Source of the DNA: Euzebya pacifica
Lineage (GTDB): Bacteria; Actinomycetota; Nitriliruptoria; Euzebyales; Euzebyaceae
NCBI RefSeq assembly: GCF_003344865.1
Contig: NZ_CP031165.1
Location: 4,965,910 to 5,029,909 of the forward strand
Direction: 5' to 3'
DNA length: 64,000 nt
The position numbers were made by a program, and so were the translations under genes. Below the pieces are notes generated by a model. The model made no database searches, was not told the DNA's origin, and saw only the letters and a list, made by a program, of their open reading frames with translations. Below, in pieces: positions 1 through 7,887 of the stretch. The stretch's first letter is position 1. Each line of letters opens with the position of its first letter.

Positions 1-316
1 CGACGACCGTGCCGTGCTGGCGGAGGAACGTCTCGTCGGTGGCGTCGTCGGCGATCACGTGACCGGCCGGCAGGGGCAGCCCAGCGGCTGACAGGACCCG
101 TCGGCTGGCGACCTTGTGCTCGCAGCGAAAGTAGCTGACGGCGGGCAGGCGCTGCGACAACGACTGGATGACGACCTCCTCCCGCATGCCGTCACCGATC
201 CGCAGCTCGCCGAGCTCCGGGTCGAGCACCTCGACGTCCAGGCCGCGTCGCAACGCTTCGTCGACGATGATCGTCGTGTAGCGGTTGCACCGGTCGTACC
301 CGGTCGGCCGGGTCAC
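1..316 (-). CDS. ATP-grasp ligase, N-terminal fragment (cyanophycin synthetase / NAGGN synthetase-like), cut by window edge
   Basis: The first 105 codons of a minus-strand gene run off the left edge without a stop. The GTG start (316-314) overlaps the TGA of the upstream C26 gene as GTGA, so the pair is probably translationally coupled. Visible segments are TTIIVDEALRRGLDVEVLD, an ELGELRIGDG strand, and YFRCEHKVASRRVL followed by AAGLPLPAGHVIAD. This is the pattern at the entrance of ATP-grasp domains in cyanophycin synthetase, GshAB and N-acetylglutaminylglutamine synthetase, where a Lys after a Cys/Asp precedes the ATP-binding lobe. The substrate is inferred only from neighbours: a class I glutamine-amidotransferase-like hydrolase and a YbdK-type carboxylate-amine ligase, both acting on gamma-glutamyl compounds. 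The catalytic half lies outside the window, so the exact family is open. Confidence 0.7.
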   Translation of the reverse strand, partial: MTRPTGYDRCNRYTTIIVDEALRRGLDVEVLDPELGELRIGDGMREEVVIQSLSQRLPAVSYFRCEHKVASRRVLSAAGLPLPAGHVIADDATDETFLRQHGTVV

Positions 317-1053
317 GCGGCCCGCTCCGCGTGGTGCTCCATCGCCTCGTCCACCAGCCATCCGAACAGCTCACCCGAGACCGGATCACCGAACAGCATC
401 TCGGGGTGCCACTGCACGCCGAGGGCCCGCGGGTTGCCAGCGACCTCGAGGGCCTCCGCGACGTCGCTGTCGTCCCACGCCACCACCGACAACCCCTCGC
501 CGGTGGCGTCCACGCCCTGGTGGTGAAGGCTGTTGACGGCGATGTCGGTCCCCACCAGACCAGCCAGGAGGGTGCCCTCCTCGACCCGCACCTCGTGCGT
601 GCCCTTTGCCCAGGACATGGGCTCCATGTGCAAGCGGTCCTCCGGGTCGGCGAGGTGCTGGTGCAGCGTGCCGTTGCGGGCGACGTTCAGCACCTGCATG
701 CCCCGGCAGATGAAGAGGGACGGAAGCTGCTGCTCCAGCGCGGCGGTGGCGACGGCGAGCTCGAAGGCATCACGTTCCTGGTTGACCCCGTCGGTCTCGG
801 GTGCCCGCTGGTGGCCGTACATGGATGGATCCATGTCCCCACCGCCGGACATGACGATCCCGTCCAACCGCTCGACGTAGCGGTCGGCCAGCGTCGGCGA
901 CACGACGGGAAGCAGCACCGGTACGCCGCCGGCTGCCTCCACGCTGTCGACGTAGCTGCGGTCGAGCGCGTCGATCGGCCGTTCGATCTCCAGGGTTCGT
1001 GACATGTGCGTCGACGGGGTGGCGGTGATGCCGATGATCGGTGGTGTGGGCAC
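313..1053 (-). CDS. Gamma-glutamyl-gamma-aminobutyrate hydrolase family protein (peptidase C26)
   Basis: This 246-residue class I glutamine-amidotransferase-fold hydrolase cleaves gamma-glutamyl amide bonds in the cytoplasm. The oxyanion region is SGGGDMDPSMYG (about 69-80), the nucleophile elbow is LFICRGMQVLNV (Cys116), and the His/Glu pair is GVQWHPEM (His216, Glu218), so the triad is complete. The GTG at 1053 is chosen because AGAGGAG lies about 7 nt upstream and the protein then begins with the family's IIGIT strand; an upstream ATG would add a poorly conserved 28-residue extension. It is followed by an overlapping ATP-grasp ligase and divergent from a carboxylate-amine ligase. The context suggests turnover or trimming of a gamma-glutamyl or dipeptide product rather than putrescine degradation, but that is inference. 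Confidence 0.85.
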   Translation of the reverse strand: MPTPPIIGITATPSTHMSRTLEIERPIDALDRSYVDSVEAAGGVPVLLPVVSPTLADRYVERLDGIVMSGGGDMDPSMYGHQRAPETDGVNQERDAFELAVATAALEQQLPSLFICRGMQVLNVARNGTLHQHLADPEDRLHMEPMSWAKGTHEVRVEEGTLLAGLVGTDIAVNSLHHQGVDATGEGLSVVAWDDSDVAEALEVAGNPRALGVQWHPEMLFGDPVSGELFGWLVDEAMEHHAERAA

Positions 1054-1124
1054 GTGGGGCTCCTCTCCCTCGATGGTCCAGCGTCGGTGGATAGGCGGCG
1101 GCCCGCCTCGGGTATGGCCTACCC

Positions 1125-2261
1125 ATGCCTGCGACATCTGATTCCCTGACCCTCGGCGTGGAGGAGGAGTTCCTCCTCGTCGACCCCGACGACGGTCGGC
1201 TGGTCCCTCGAGTGGAGGAGGTCATCGCCAACCTCCAGTCCGCGTGGCCGAACCGCATCGAACGTGAGATGAACCGCTGCCAGGTCGAGCTGTCGACCAC
1301 GGTCCATCGGTCGCTCACCGACCTGGAGGCCGAGCTGGTGCTGCGGCGGGAGGACCTGGCCGGCGCCGCCGCTGCTGCCGGGTGTGCCATCCTGCCGACG
1401 GCCACCCACCCGTTCTCCTCGGCCGCGGAGCAGCAGGTCAGGCGGGAGGAACCCCGCTTCGACGCCATGTGGGAGCGCTATCGCCTGATCGCCGAGCAAC
1501 AGGTCGTGTGCGGTGCGCACTTCCACGTCGGGATGGGTGATCGCGACACCGATGTCCGGGTCGCGCGCATCCTGCGTCCGTGGTTGCCGGTGCTGCTGGC
1601 GCTGTCGGCCAACTCGCCCTTCTGGGAGGGACAGGACACCGGCTATGCCTCCTTCCGGTCAGAGGTGTGGCTGCGGTGGCCGACCGCGGGCTTCCCACCG
1701 CCGCTGGACGACGCGGCGGCGTTCGAACGCCATGTCGCCCAGCTGGTCGAGGCCGAGGTCGTGGCCGACTCCAGCTACCTCTACTGGTACCTGCGACCGT
1801 CCATGGTCCATCCCACGCTGGAGTGCCGGGTGGTCGACATCCCGCTCCACACCGAGGACACGGTGACGCTGGCGGGGTTGTACCGAGGTCTGGCTGCTGC
1901 GGCCCTGGACGGTGCGCTGCCCGACCCCGACGTCCCATCGGACCTGCTCGACGCGGCCATGTGGCGTGCCGGCCGCTACGGGCTGCAGGAGCGCCTGCTC
2001 GACCCGCTCGCGCTCCGACCCGTCCCGGCAGCCGAGGTGGTGGACACGACCCTCGTTGCGGCTCGCGACGCGCTGGAGCGGCACGGCGACCTCGATCGGG
2101 TCACCAGCGGCGTTCAGCAGATCCTGGAACGTGGGACCGGCAGCGAGCGTCAACGCCGCCTCGCCGAGACCGCCCCCGGCGCACAGGTGGTGCGGGAGCT
2201 CCGCACCGACGCCGGGGCACAGCCCGCCCTGCCCGCGGCCACGGGTGCACCGACGGGGTGA
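1125..2261 (+). CDS. Carboxylate-amine ligase, YbdK / glutamate-cysteine ligase family 2
   Basis: This 378-residue protein belongs to the GCS2 family, whose members form gamma-glutamyl amides with ATP; E. coli YbdK has weak glutamate-cysteine ligase activity. It opens with LGVEEEFLLVDPDDGRLVP, the family's metal- and substrate-binding strand. It continues with EMNRCQVELST, VCGAHFHVGMGD (about 125-136), SANSPFWEGQDTGYASFRS and VVDIPLHTEDTV, all diagnostic. Length is normal. The gene diverges from the C26 hydrolase/ATP-grasp pair with about 70 bp between starts, so a shared regulatory region is likely. A TATGGC box lies six bases before the ATG and there is no clear Shine-Dalgarno sequence. The true amine acceptor (cysteine, or another amine in an osmolyte pathway) cannot be read from the sequence. 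Confidence 0.85.
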   Translation: MPATSDSLTLGVEEEFLLVDPDDGRLVPRVEEVIANLQSAWPNRIEREMNRCQVELSTTVHRSLTDLEAELVLRREDLAGAAAAAGCAILPTATHPFSSAAEQQVRREEPRFDAMWERYRLIAEQQVVCGAHFHVGMGDRDTDVRVARILRPWLPVLLALSANSPFWEGQDTGYASFRSEVWLRWPTAGFPPPLDDAAAFERHVAQLVEAEVVADSSYLYWYLRPSMVHPTLECRVVDIPLHTEDTVTLAGLYRGLAAAALDGALPDPDVPSDLLDAAMWRAGRYGLQERLLDPLALRPVPAAEVVDTTLVAARDALERHGDLDRVTSGVQQILERGTGSERQRRLAETAPGAQVVRELRTDAGAQPALPAATGAPTG

Positions 2262-2280
2262 CGGCCGCCGCCGCAGGACG

Positions 2281-4050
2281 TCAGTCGTCCTCCTCGTCGT
2301 CCCAGTCGTCCCAGTCGTCAAGGTCGTCGTCGTCGCGATCGTCGTCGTCCCTGCCGTGTCGGCCGTCCCATCGGCCGTCGTCATCGTCGTCGCCACGGTC
2401 GTCGTCGTCACGGTCGTCGTCGTCACGGTCGTCGTCGTGATCCTCACCGTGCCGGGGCGGAGGCTCGTCGACGATCGGCTCGACCGCCTCCGGTTCCGCC
2501 ACGGGCTGGGGCTCCTCGACCGGCGGGTCGAGGTCTGGAGCAACCGGCTCCGGTCCTGCCGCTGACGGTGGTTCGGCCGGTTCGTCAGCCGGCGCCGGCG
2601 GGGCCGGTTCCGACGCCGGGGCGGGCTCGGCAGGAGGGGGTGCGGGAGTGGTCGATGTCGGCTCCACCGCGTGCGGGGCCGTGGTCGTGGACGCGGGACG
2701 CGGGGGCACGCGTGGGGGCGTCGACGGCGTGTCCTCGACGGGAGGCGGTGTCTCCTCGATGGGCTCCGGTGTCGGCGGAGCCTCCTCGACGACCGCCGGG
2801 ACGTCGACCTCGCGCGACGTCGCGCCCAGCGGTTCACCGACGTCGAAGGTGTGGCGTTCCACCTCCGGCACATCGACCTCGTCGTCGTCGAGCAACGACA
2901 GGAAGTCCGGCTGGTGGGGCACCGACGCCACCACGACCTGCGGGTCGCCCCCCACGGCAGGACCGGGCACACCGGGCATGGCCCCGGCCATCGCCACCGA
3001 CACGGCCACACCGCCCACGAGCGCCTGCTTGACGTGGGACACCTGCGGCGACGGGGCCCCCGCGAACATCCGGGCCAGCTCGTAGCCGCCACGGGCCAGC
3101 GGAGGCAGCGCCACGCCGATGAGGGTGGGGCGCAGGCGACGCAGCGGGATGGCCATGAAGGCCCGGACCATCTCGGGGTCGAACTGGGTTCCGGAGTGGG
3201 CCTTCAGCTCCTCCAGCGCCTCGCCGTGCGACATCGCGGGCTTGTAGCTGCGCGGCGCCGTCATCACCTCGTAGCTGTCGGTGAGGGTGATGATGCGTGC
3301 GGCCCGGCTGATCTGGTGGCCACGCAGTCCGCGGGGGTACCCCCGACCGTCCCACCGTTCGTGGTGCTCGGCGACCCCGTCGCTCCACGGGGCCAGCCAG
3401 TCCCCCAAGGGGCCCAGCAGCAGCCGCCCGGCGTCCGGGTGGGCGCGCAGCACCTGCCACTCCAGGTCGTCGGGAGCGCCGTTCTTGTTCAGCAGCTCGG
3501 GGCTGACGTGCAGCTTGCCGATGTCGTGCAGCAGCGCCACCCACCGCAGCTTGTCGCGATCCTCCTCGGCCAGGCCCAGCTCCAGCGCCAGGACGTCGGT
3601 GTAGACCCGGACGCGCTCGGCGTGACCGCGGGTGCGCCGATCGTGGCGGTCCAGGGCAAGCAGGAGCTCCAGGACGGCCTCGGCCGCGGCGGTCACGTCA
3701 TCACCCCGGCTGGCAGCCCGGGCATCCGCCACGCGCGCCTCGAGGGTGCGCTGGGCGTTGACGCGTCGAGCCAACCTGAACCGGCTGGGAATGGCTTCGG
3801 GGAACGCCAGGTCCAGCCGATACAGCGCCTCCAGCGGCAGGGCCAGCATCGCCAGCTTCCGGCCCACCACGAACACCGTGACCACGACGATCGCCATGGC
3901 GAGCGCCTGCAGCAGGACCAGGCCGATCCCGGCGGACGGCGGGGCCGGACGCCACAGCAGGGCGACCGCGGCCATGCTGGCGGCCACGGGGGCCACCGTC
4001 ACGAGGATGCGGATCACCGATGCGGTGATCGGTCGACGTTTCCAGCCCAT
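2281..4050 (-). CDS. Membrane-anchored HD-GYP domain protein with proline-rich linker and poly-Asp tail
   Basis: This 589-residue protein is a putative cyclic-di-GMP phosphodiesterase. Two N-terminal membrane helices (about 11-33 and 40-63) precede an HD-GYP domain at about 140-310. The metal-binding HD is in ALLHDIGKLHV (175-176) and the signature is in WDGRGYPRGL (237-239), with EHHERW and the HPDAGRLLL helix also present. A third hydrophobic segment (about 350-370) is followed by a Pro/Thr/Glu-rich stretch of about 150 residues. The last 55 residues are mostly Asp and Arg in repeated RDDDD units. With three membrane segments the tail should lie on the opposite face from the HD-GYP domain. 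The gene converges with the carboxylate-amine ligase, 19 bp away. The enzyme class is well supported; the role of the tail is unknown. Confidence 0.85.
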   Translation of the reverse strand: MGWKRRPITASVIRILVTVAPVAASMAAVALLWRPAPPSAGIGLVLLQALAMAIVVVTVFVVGRKLAMLALPLEALYRLDLAFPEAIPSRFRLARRVNAQRTLEARVADARAASRGDDVTAAAEAVLELLLALDRHDRRTRGHAERVRVYTDVLALELGLAEEDRDKLRWVALLHDIGKLHVSPELLNKNGAPDDLEWQVLRAHPDAGRLLLGPLGDWLAPWSDGVAEHHERWDGRGYPRGLRGHQISRAARIITLTDSYEVMTAPRSYKPAMSHGEALEELKAHSGTQFDPEMVRAFMAIPLRRLRPTLIGVALPPLARGGYELARMFAGAPSPQVSHVKQALVGGVAVSVAMAGAMPGVPGPAVGGDPQVVVASVPHQPDFLSLLDDDEVDVPEVERHTFDVGEPLGATSREVDVPAVVEEAPPTPEPIEETPPPVEDTPSTPPRVPPRPASTTTAPHAVEPTSTTPAPPPAEPAPASEPAPPAPADEPAEPPSAAGPEPVAPDLDPPVEEPQPVAEPEAVEPIVDEPPPRHGEDHDDDRDDDDRDDDDRGDDDDDGRWDGRHGRDDDDRDDDDLDDWDDWDDEEDD

Positions 4051-4137
4051 GGCTTCTCCCGGTCGGCGCTCACCGAGGGGTACGCCGGTCCGTAGTCCGA
4101 CCTTACGCCCAGTGCTGGAACCTGAAGCGAAAACGCC

Positions 4138-5262
4138 TCAGCCGGCAAGGGCGCGCGCGTGGGCGCCCAGCACGAAGGCCTCGATGGCCAGGTCCCACTT
4201 GACGTTGACCTCGATGGCCTCGCGCGTGTGCAGCGCGGTGTCGCAGACGTCCAGCAGGGTGGCCACGGAGAACGTCTCGGCGTCCTCGCGCAGCGCCGCC
4301 ATGGCGTCGATGTTGCGCACCGAGCCGCTGTCGCCGCCCTTGGCGACGACGACCACGTCACGGCACCAGGTGACCACGTCGTCGAGCGCCTGCTGGATGG
4401 TGATCGTCTGCTCGGCCCGGGAGAGGCGCTTGTACCGCTCCTCGAGCTCCTTCACGACCGGGCGGGGTGGCTGGTCGCCGTACAGCTCGGTCAGGGACTC
4501 CAGCGCGTTGGCGCCCTCGACGTCGATGGCCTTGCCCCTGCGCTGGACCTCGGCCTTCAACGCCGCCGTGGCCTGCAGCGCATAGCCCGGTCCGTCCGCG
4601 CGGACCCGGCTGATCCACTGCCGGTGGGTGCGGAAGTCCTCCAACGACTGGGGGTCCGCAAGCCGACGCAGCGTCGTCGGGGACCCCATGGCGACCCGGG
4701 CGACCAGTGCCGCATCGGGACCCTCCAGCCCCAGCTGACCGGCCAGGGCGAGCAGCCCGTCCAGCGTCCACGCAGCGAACGGCACGACCCGGCAGCGGGA
4801 GAGGATGGTGTCCGGCACCTCCTCGGGGTCGGCGAGGTCAAGGATCCACACCGTGCCGGGCGGCGGCTCCTCGAGGGCCTTCAGGAAGGCGTTGGCCGCG
4901 TTGTCGTTCATCAGCTCGGCCGCGACGATCCGCAGGACCTTGACGCGTCCCTCCTTCACCGTGGAGTTGGCGGCCTCCAGCCACTGGCCGTGCACGTCCT
5001 CCTTGCGATGGAACGCACCAGTCGGCACGAACTCGCGGTAGGCAGGGTGGGCACCGCGCATGAAGCGGCCGAGCAGGATCGGGTCGTCGAGGGCGTCGTT
5101 GGCTGCCGCGGCGAACGCGCGGGCCGCCTGTTCCTGCCCGACATCGGGCGGGCCTACGAAGGCCCACGCGTGGCCGATGTCGCCCCGGGCCGCGGCGCGC
5201 GACAGCACGTCGGTGGCCTTGCCCTGCGCCGGGATGTCCCAGATGTCGGTGTCGTGCTCCAT
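4138..5262 (-). CDS. holB: DNA polymerase III delta' subunit
   Basis: This 374-residue clamp-loader subunit carries the AAA+ layout of the family. HAWAFVGPPDVGQEQAARAF replaces the P-loop near residues 30-49, EEPPPGTVWILDLADP follows, and SRCRVVPF is the SRC sensor motif. The NAFLKALEEPPPGT block is diagnostic of DnaX/HolB proteins. The Walker A lysine is absent (GQE in place of GKT), consistent with a delta' that does not hydrolyse ATP, and the usual zinc-binding cysteines are missing. ATG 5262 is used; a longer in-frame extension looks non-coding. A TAGCCT box lies 10 nt upstream. The neighbouring dTMP kinase, topoisomerase and dGTPase genes make this a DNA replication cluster; tmk-holB pairs are common in bacteria. 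Confidence 0.85.
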   Translation of the reverse strand: MEHDTDIWDIPAQGKATDVLSRAAARGDIGHAWAFVGPPDVGQEQAARAFAAAANDALDDPILLGRFMRGAHPAYREFVPTGAFHRKEDVHGQWLEAANSTVKEGRVKVLRIVAAELMNDNAANAFLKALEEPPPGTVWILDLADPEEVPDTILSRCRVVPFAAWTLDGLLALAGQLGLEGPDAALVARVAMGSPTTLRRLADPQSLEDFRTHRQWISRVRADGPGYALQATAALKAEVQRRGKAIDVEGANALESLTELYGDQPPRPVVKELEERYKRLSRAEQTITIQQALDDVVTWCRDVVVVAKGGDSGSVRNIDAMAALREDAETFSVATLLDVCDTALHTREAIEVNVKWDLAIEAFVLGAHARALAG

Positions 5263-5379
5263 GTCGTGCCCGAGGCTACCGGCGCCCTGTGACAAACCGC
5301 ACCGCGGGTGGGGTTTGGGGACGGGGTGGGCTGGCAATGAGTGGTCGCAACCCGCAGTCGACCCCCAGAACCACCCACC

Positions 5380-5511
5380 ATGGACCTCACCACCACCCAC
5401 GCCGACGTGCCCCTCACCGTCCGTCAGCGCACCATCGAGATCATCGCCTTGCTGCTGGTCGCCTCACCGGTGATCGGCATCGCGCTGTGGTCGGTGCTGA
5501 CCGTCCTGTAG
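5380..5511 (+). CDS. Small single-pass membrane protein, 43 residues
   Basis: A short reading frame from ATG 5380 to TAG 5509-5511 fills the gap between holB (divergent) and the MFS-dTMP kinase gene (convergent). The first 20 residues are polar, ending LTVRQRTIEI, followed by one hydrophobic helix of about 22 residues (IALLLVASPVIGIALWSVLTVL) that runs to the C-terminus. Codon third positions are GC-rich like those of real genes here. There is no clear Shine-Dalgarno sequence, so it could be leaderless or spurious. No homology is recognised. It could be a membrane-inserted microprotein; function unknown. Confidence 0.4.
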   Translation: MDLTTTHADVPLTVRQRTIEIIALLLVASPVIGIALWSVLTVL

Positions 5512-5529
5512 GACCACCCGAACCAGCGG

Positions 5530-7776
5530 TCAGGCGGAGGATTCCTCGCCGGGGGGATCGCTGACCTCGGCCGTGCCCATATCGATGTCGTCGGCCTCGA
5601 TCCGAGCCGCCTCGACCTGCGCGGCTTCGACGTCAGTGATGTCGACCTCGCGGCCCGGTGCCACATCGTCCACCGGCAGCGGCACCCAGCGGTTCAGGCC
5701 GGCACGGACCTGGCGGGCCACGACGTCGCTGTCAGCGGTGGCGTCCACGACGACGTAGCGGCGGCGGTCCTGCCGGGCCAGGTCGAGGAACCCCCGGGCG
5801 ACCTTGCGGTGGAAGTCCAGCCCCTGGGCCTCCATGCGGTCCTTGGCGACCTGCTCGGTGAAGGTGCCCGGCAGCTCGAAGACCTTGCCCGTCAGCGAGT
5901 GCCTGGCCTCTGCACGGTTGCGTTCGGCCCGCTCCTCCACCCGACGCAGGCCCTCTCTCGGGTCCAGCCGCAGCAGCACCACCGCATCGGCGTTGACGCC
6001 GTCGACGGCCCACTTGTTGACCTCGCGGACGTCGGCGACCTCCAGGCCACGGGCGTGGCCCTGGTAGGCCAGCGAGCTGTCGACGAAGCGGTCGCACAAC
6101 ACGACCTTGCCGGCATCCAGCGCAGGCCGGATCAGCTTGTCGACGTGGTCGGCCCGGGCGGCCGCGATCAGCAACGCTTCGGTCCGGTCACCCATGTCCT
6201 CCACGCTGGGGTCGAGGACGAGCTTGCGGATGCGTTCGGCGATCGGGGCGCCGCCGGGTTCGCGGGTGACGACGACCTCGTGGCCCTCGGCCTCCAGCTG
6301 TTCTGCCAGGAGGCGAATCTGGGTCGACTTGCCCGCTCCCTCGACCCCCTCGAAGGTGATGAACAGGCCGGCGTACTGCCGCGGCACCGTCGAGGTGATC
6401 GTGACGCGATCGGCGTCCTCGGCCTTCATCTGGCCGATGGCGACACGGGCGCGCAGGCCGAACCACGCCGCCACGAGGCTGCCCGCCAGCAGCATCGTCC
6501 GGATGCCCGACAGCGGGGTCAGCCCCTCGATGGAGCCGGCCACGTAGGGACCCATCACGAACGACAGCAGCAGGGCGACACGGGTGAGGGTGTAGAAGAG
6601 CGCGAACGTGCGGGCGCGCGTCTCGTCGACGGTGTGCTCGTGCAGCAGGGTGTAGCCCTGCACGACGGCCACACCGGCGGCCGCCCCCAGCGCGAAGCCG
6701 AGCGGCAGCACCAGCTCGAAGGTGGGGACCACCGCGATGACCCCGGCGATCAGGCCCACCGCGGCGAGGAAGCCGGTGAAGGACTTCTCCTGGTCGAAGC
6801 GCCGCATGAGCGGGACCAGGCCGGCGATGCCCACGACCAGGCCCACGCCGACAAGGGTGAACAGCAGCGTCCAGTCCGACTCCGGCCGGTCCAGGGTCGA
6901 CTGCACGAACGGCGAACCGAGGCTGACGATCAGGCCCGCCCCGAAGAACACCCCGACCATGCCCGAGATCAGGGCACGCAGCAGGGGGAAGCCACGGATG
7001 AACTCCAGGCCGTCACGCAGCTCCTGGAGGACGTTGGTGTCGGACTCCGCCGCTTCGGCGCGGCGTTCCCGTTCACCGGGCAGGTCGACCCGGGACATCA
7101 GCCAGGCGCTGAACAGGTAGGAGATCGCGTCGACGACCAGCGCCACCCGAAGAGGGTCGGTCCCCTCCGGCAGGAGCCCGTCGAAGGTGGTCGCCAGCGC
7201 GGCGATGATGAACGTCGAGGCGGCACCGAGCGGCAGCGTGCCGTAGCTGACCAGCAGGTTCAGCTGGTTGGCCTCGCTCAGGTGTGCCTTGTCCTCCACC
7301 ACCGAGGGCATCGACGCGTCCTTGGCGGACAGGAAGACGACGCTGAAGATCTCCACGAGGAACGTCAGCGCGAACAGCGCGACGATGTCCTTGCTGAACG
7401 CCACGGCCAGGAACAACACGAACCGGGCGATGTCGGTGATGACGATCAGGCGCTTGCGGTCGTACCGGTCGGCGATGACCCCGCCCAGCGGCCCGAAGAT
7501 GACGTTGGGCAGCAGCCGCATCAGCAGCAACGTGCCGAGGGCGAACAGGCCCGCTTGGGCGTTGGCGCCCTCCAGGGCCGGCACGAGCGCGGTCAGCGCG
7601 GCGAAGCCGATCCAGTCGCCCAGCGCGGAGATGAACGACGAGGCGAACCACAGCCGGTAGTTCCGGTTGGACAGCAGCGCCTTGTAGGCCGACCCCGTGG
7701 ACGGGACGGCCACGTCGTCGGAGCCATCGTCGTGATGGGGGGGACGATCGAGGAAGGAGGAGGGGTCGCTGGGCAT
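5530..7776 (-). CDS. tmk: Major facilitator superfamily protein fused to thymidylate kinase
   Basis: This 748-residue fusion has an MFS-type membrane domain (about 30-450, roughly 12 helices, with GPLGGVIADRYDRKRL as the loop 2-3 motif). A complete dTMP kinase follows from about residue 475. The kinase carries the P-loop FEGVEGAGKSTQ, the TREPGG motif, the substrate DR in VLCDRFVDSSLAYQG, and a LID-like RNRAEARHSL. It should phosphorylate dTMP to dTDP on the cytoplasmic face. An acidic tail of about 55 residues ends the protein. MFS-dTMP kinase fusions are known in actinobacteria; the membrane partner's substrate is unknown. No separate tmk copy is in the window, so this is presumably the essential enzyme. 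It lies downstream of topA on the same strand across about 110 bp. Confidence 0.9.
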   Translation of the reverse strand: MPSDPSSFLDRPPHHDDGSDDVAVPSTGSAYKALLSNRNYRLWFASSFISALGDWIGFAALTALVPALEGANAQAGLFALGTLLLMRLLPNVIFGPLGGVIADRYDRKRLIVITDIARFVLFLAVAFSKDIVALFALTFLVEIFSVVFLSAKDASMPSVVEDKAHLSEANQLNLLVSYGTLPLGAASTFIIAALATTFDGLLPEGTDPLRVALVVDAISYLFSAWLMSRVDLPGERERRAEAAESDTNVLQELRDGLEFIRGFPLLRALISGMVGVFFGAGLIVSLGSPFVQSTLDRPESDWTLLFTLVGVGLVVGIAGLVPLMRRFDQEKSFTGFLAAVGLIAGVIAVVPTFELVLPLGFALGAAAGVAVVQGYTLLHEHTVDETRARTFALFYTLTRVALLLSFVMGPYVAGSIEGLTPLSGIRTMLLAGSLVAAWFGLRARVAIGQMKAEDADRVTITSTVPRQYAGLFITFEGVEGAGKSTQIRLLAEQLEAEGHEVVVTREPGGAPIAERIRKLVLDPSVEDMGDRTEALLIAAARADHVDKLIRPALDAGKVVLCDRFVDSSLAYQGHARGLEVADVREVNKWAVDGVNADAVVLLRLDPREGLRRVEERAERNRAEARHSLTGKVFELPGTFTEQVAKDRMEAQGLDFHRKVARGFLDLARQDRRRYVVVDATADSDVVARQVRAGLNRWVPLPVDDVAPGREVDITDVEAAQVEAARIEADDIDMGTAEVSDPPGEESSA

Positions 7777-7868
7777 GACGGTGGTGCCTCGTCGCAGAGG
7801 TGGGTCCAGCCTAGGTCAGGCGCACGAGCAGGTCACTGACCGTACGACCACGGTCGTGACCCGTGGCC

Positions 7869-7880
7869 GTGACCGGTCAC
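7869..7880. terminator. Palindrome downstream of topA
   Basis: GTGACCGGTCAC lies just after the topA stop in a G/C-rich stretch that also holds an imperfect repeat of GACCACGGTCGTGACC. It could fold in the topA transcript, but there is no U-tract and the stem is only 6 bp, so termination is uncertain. Confidence 0.25.
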
Positions 7881-7887
7881 CCGAACG

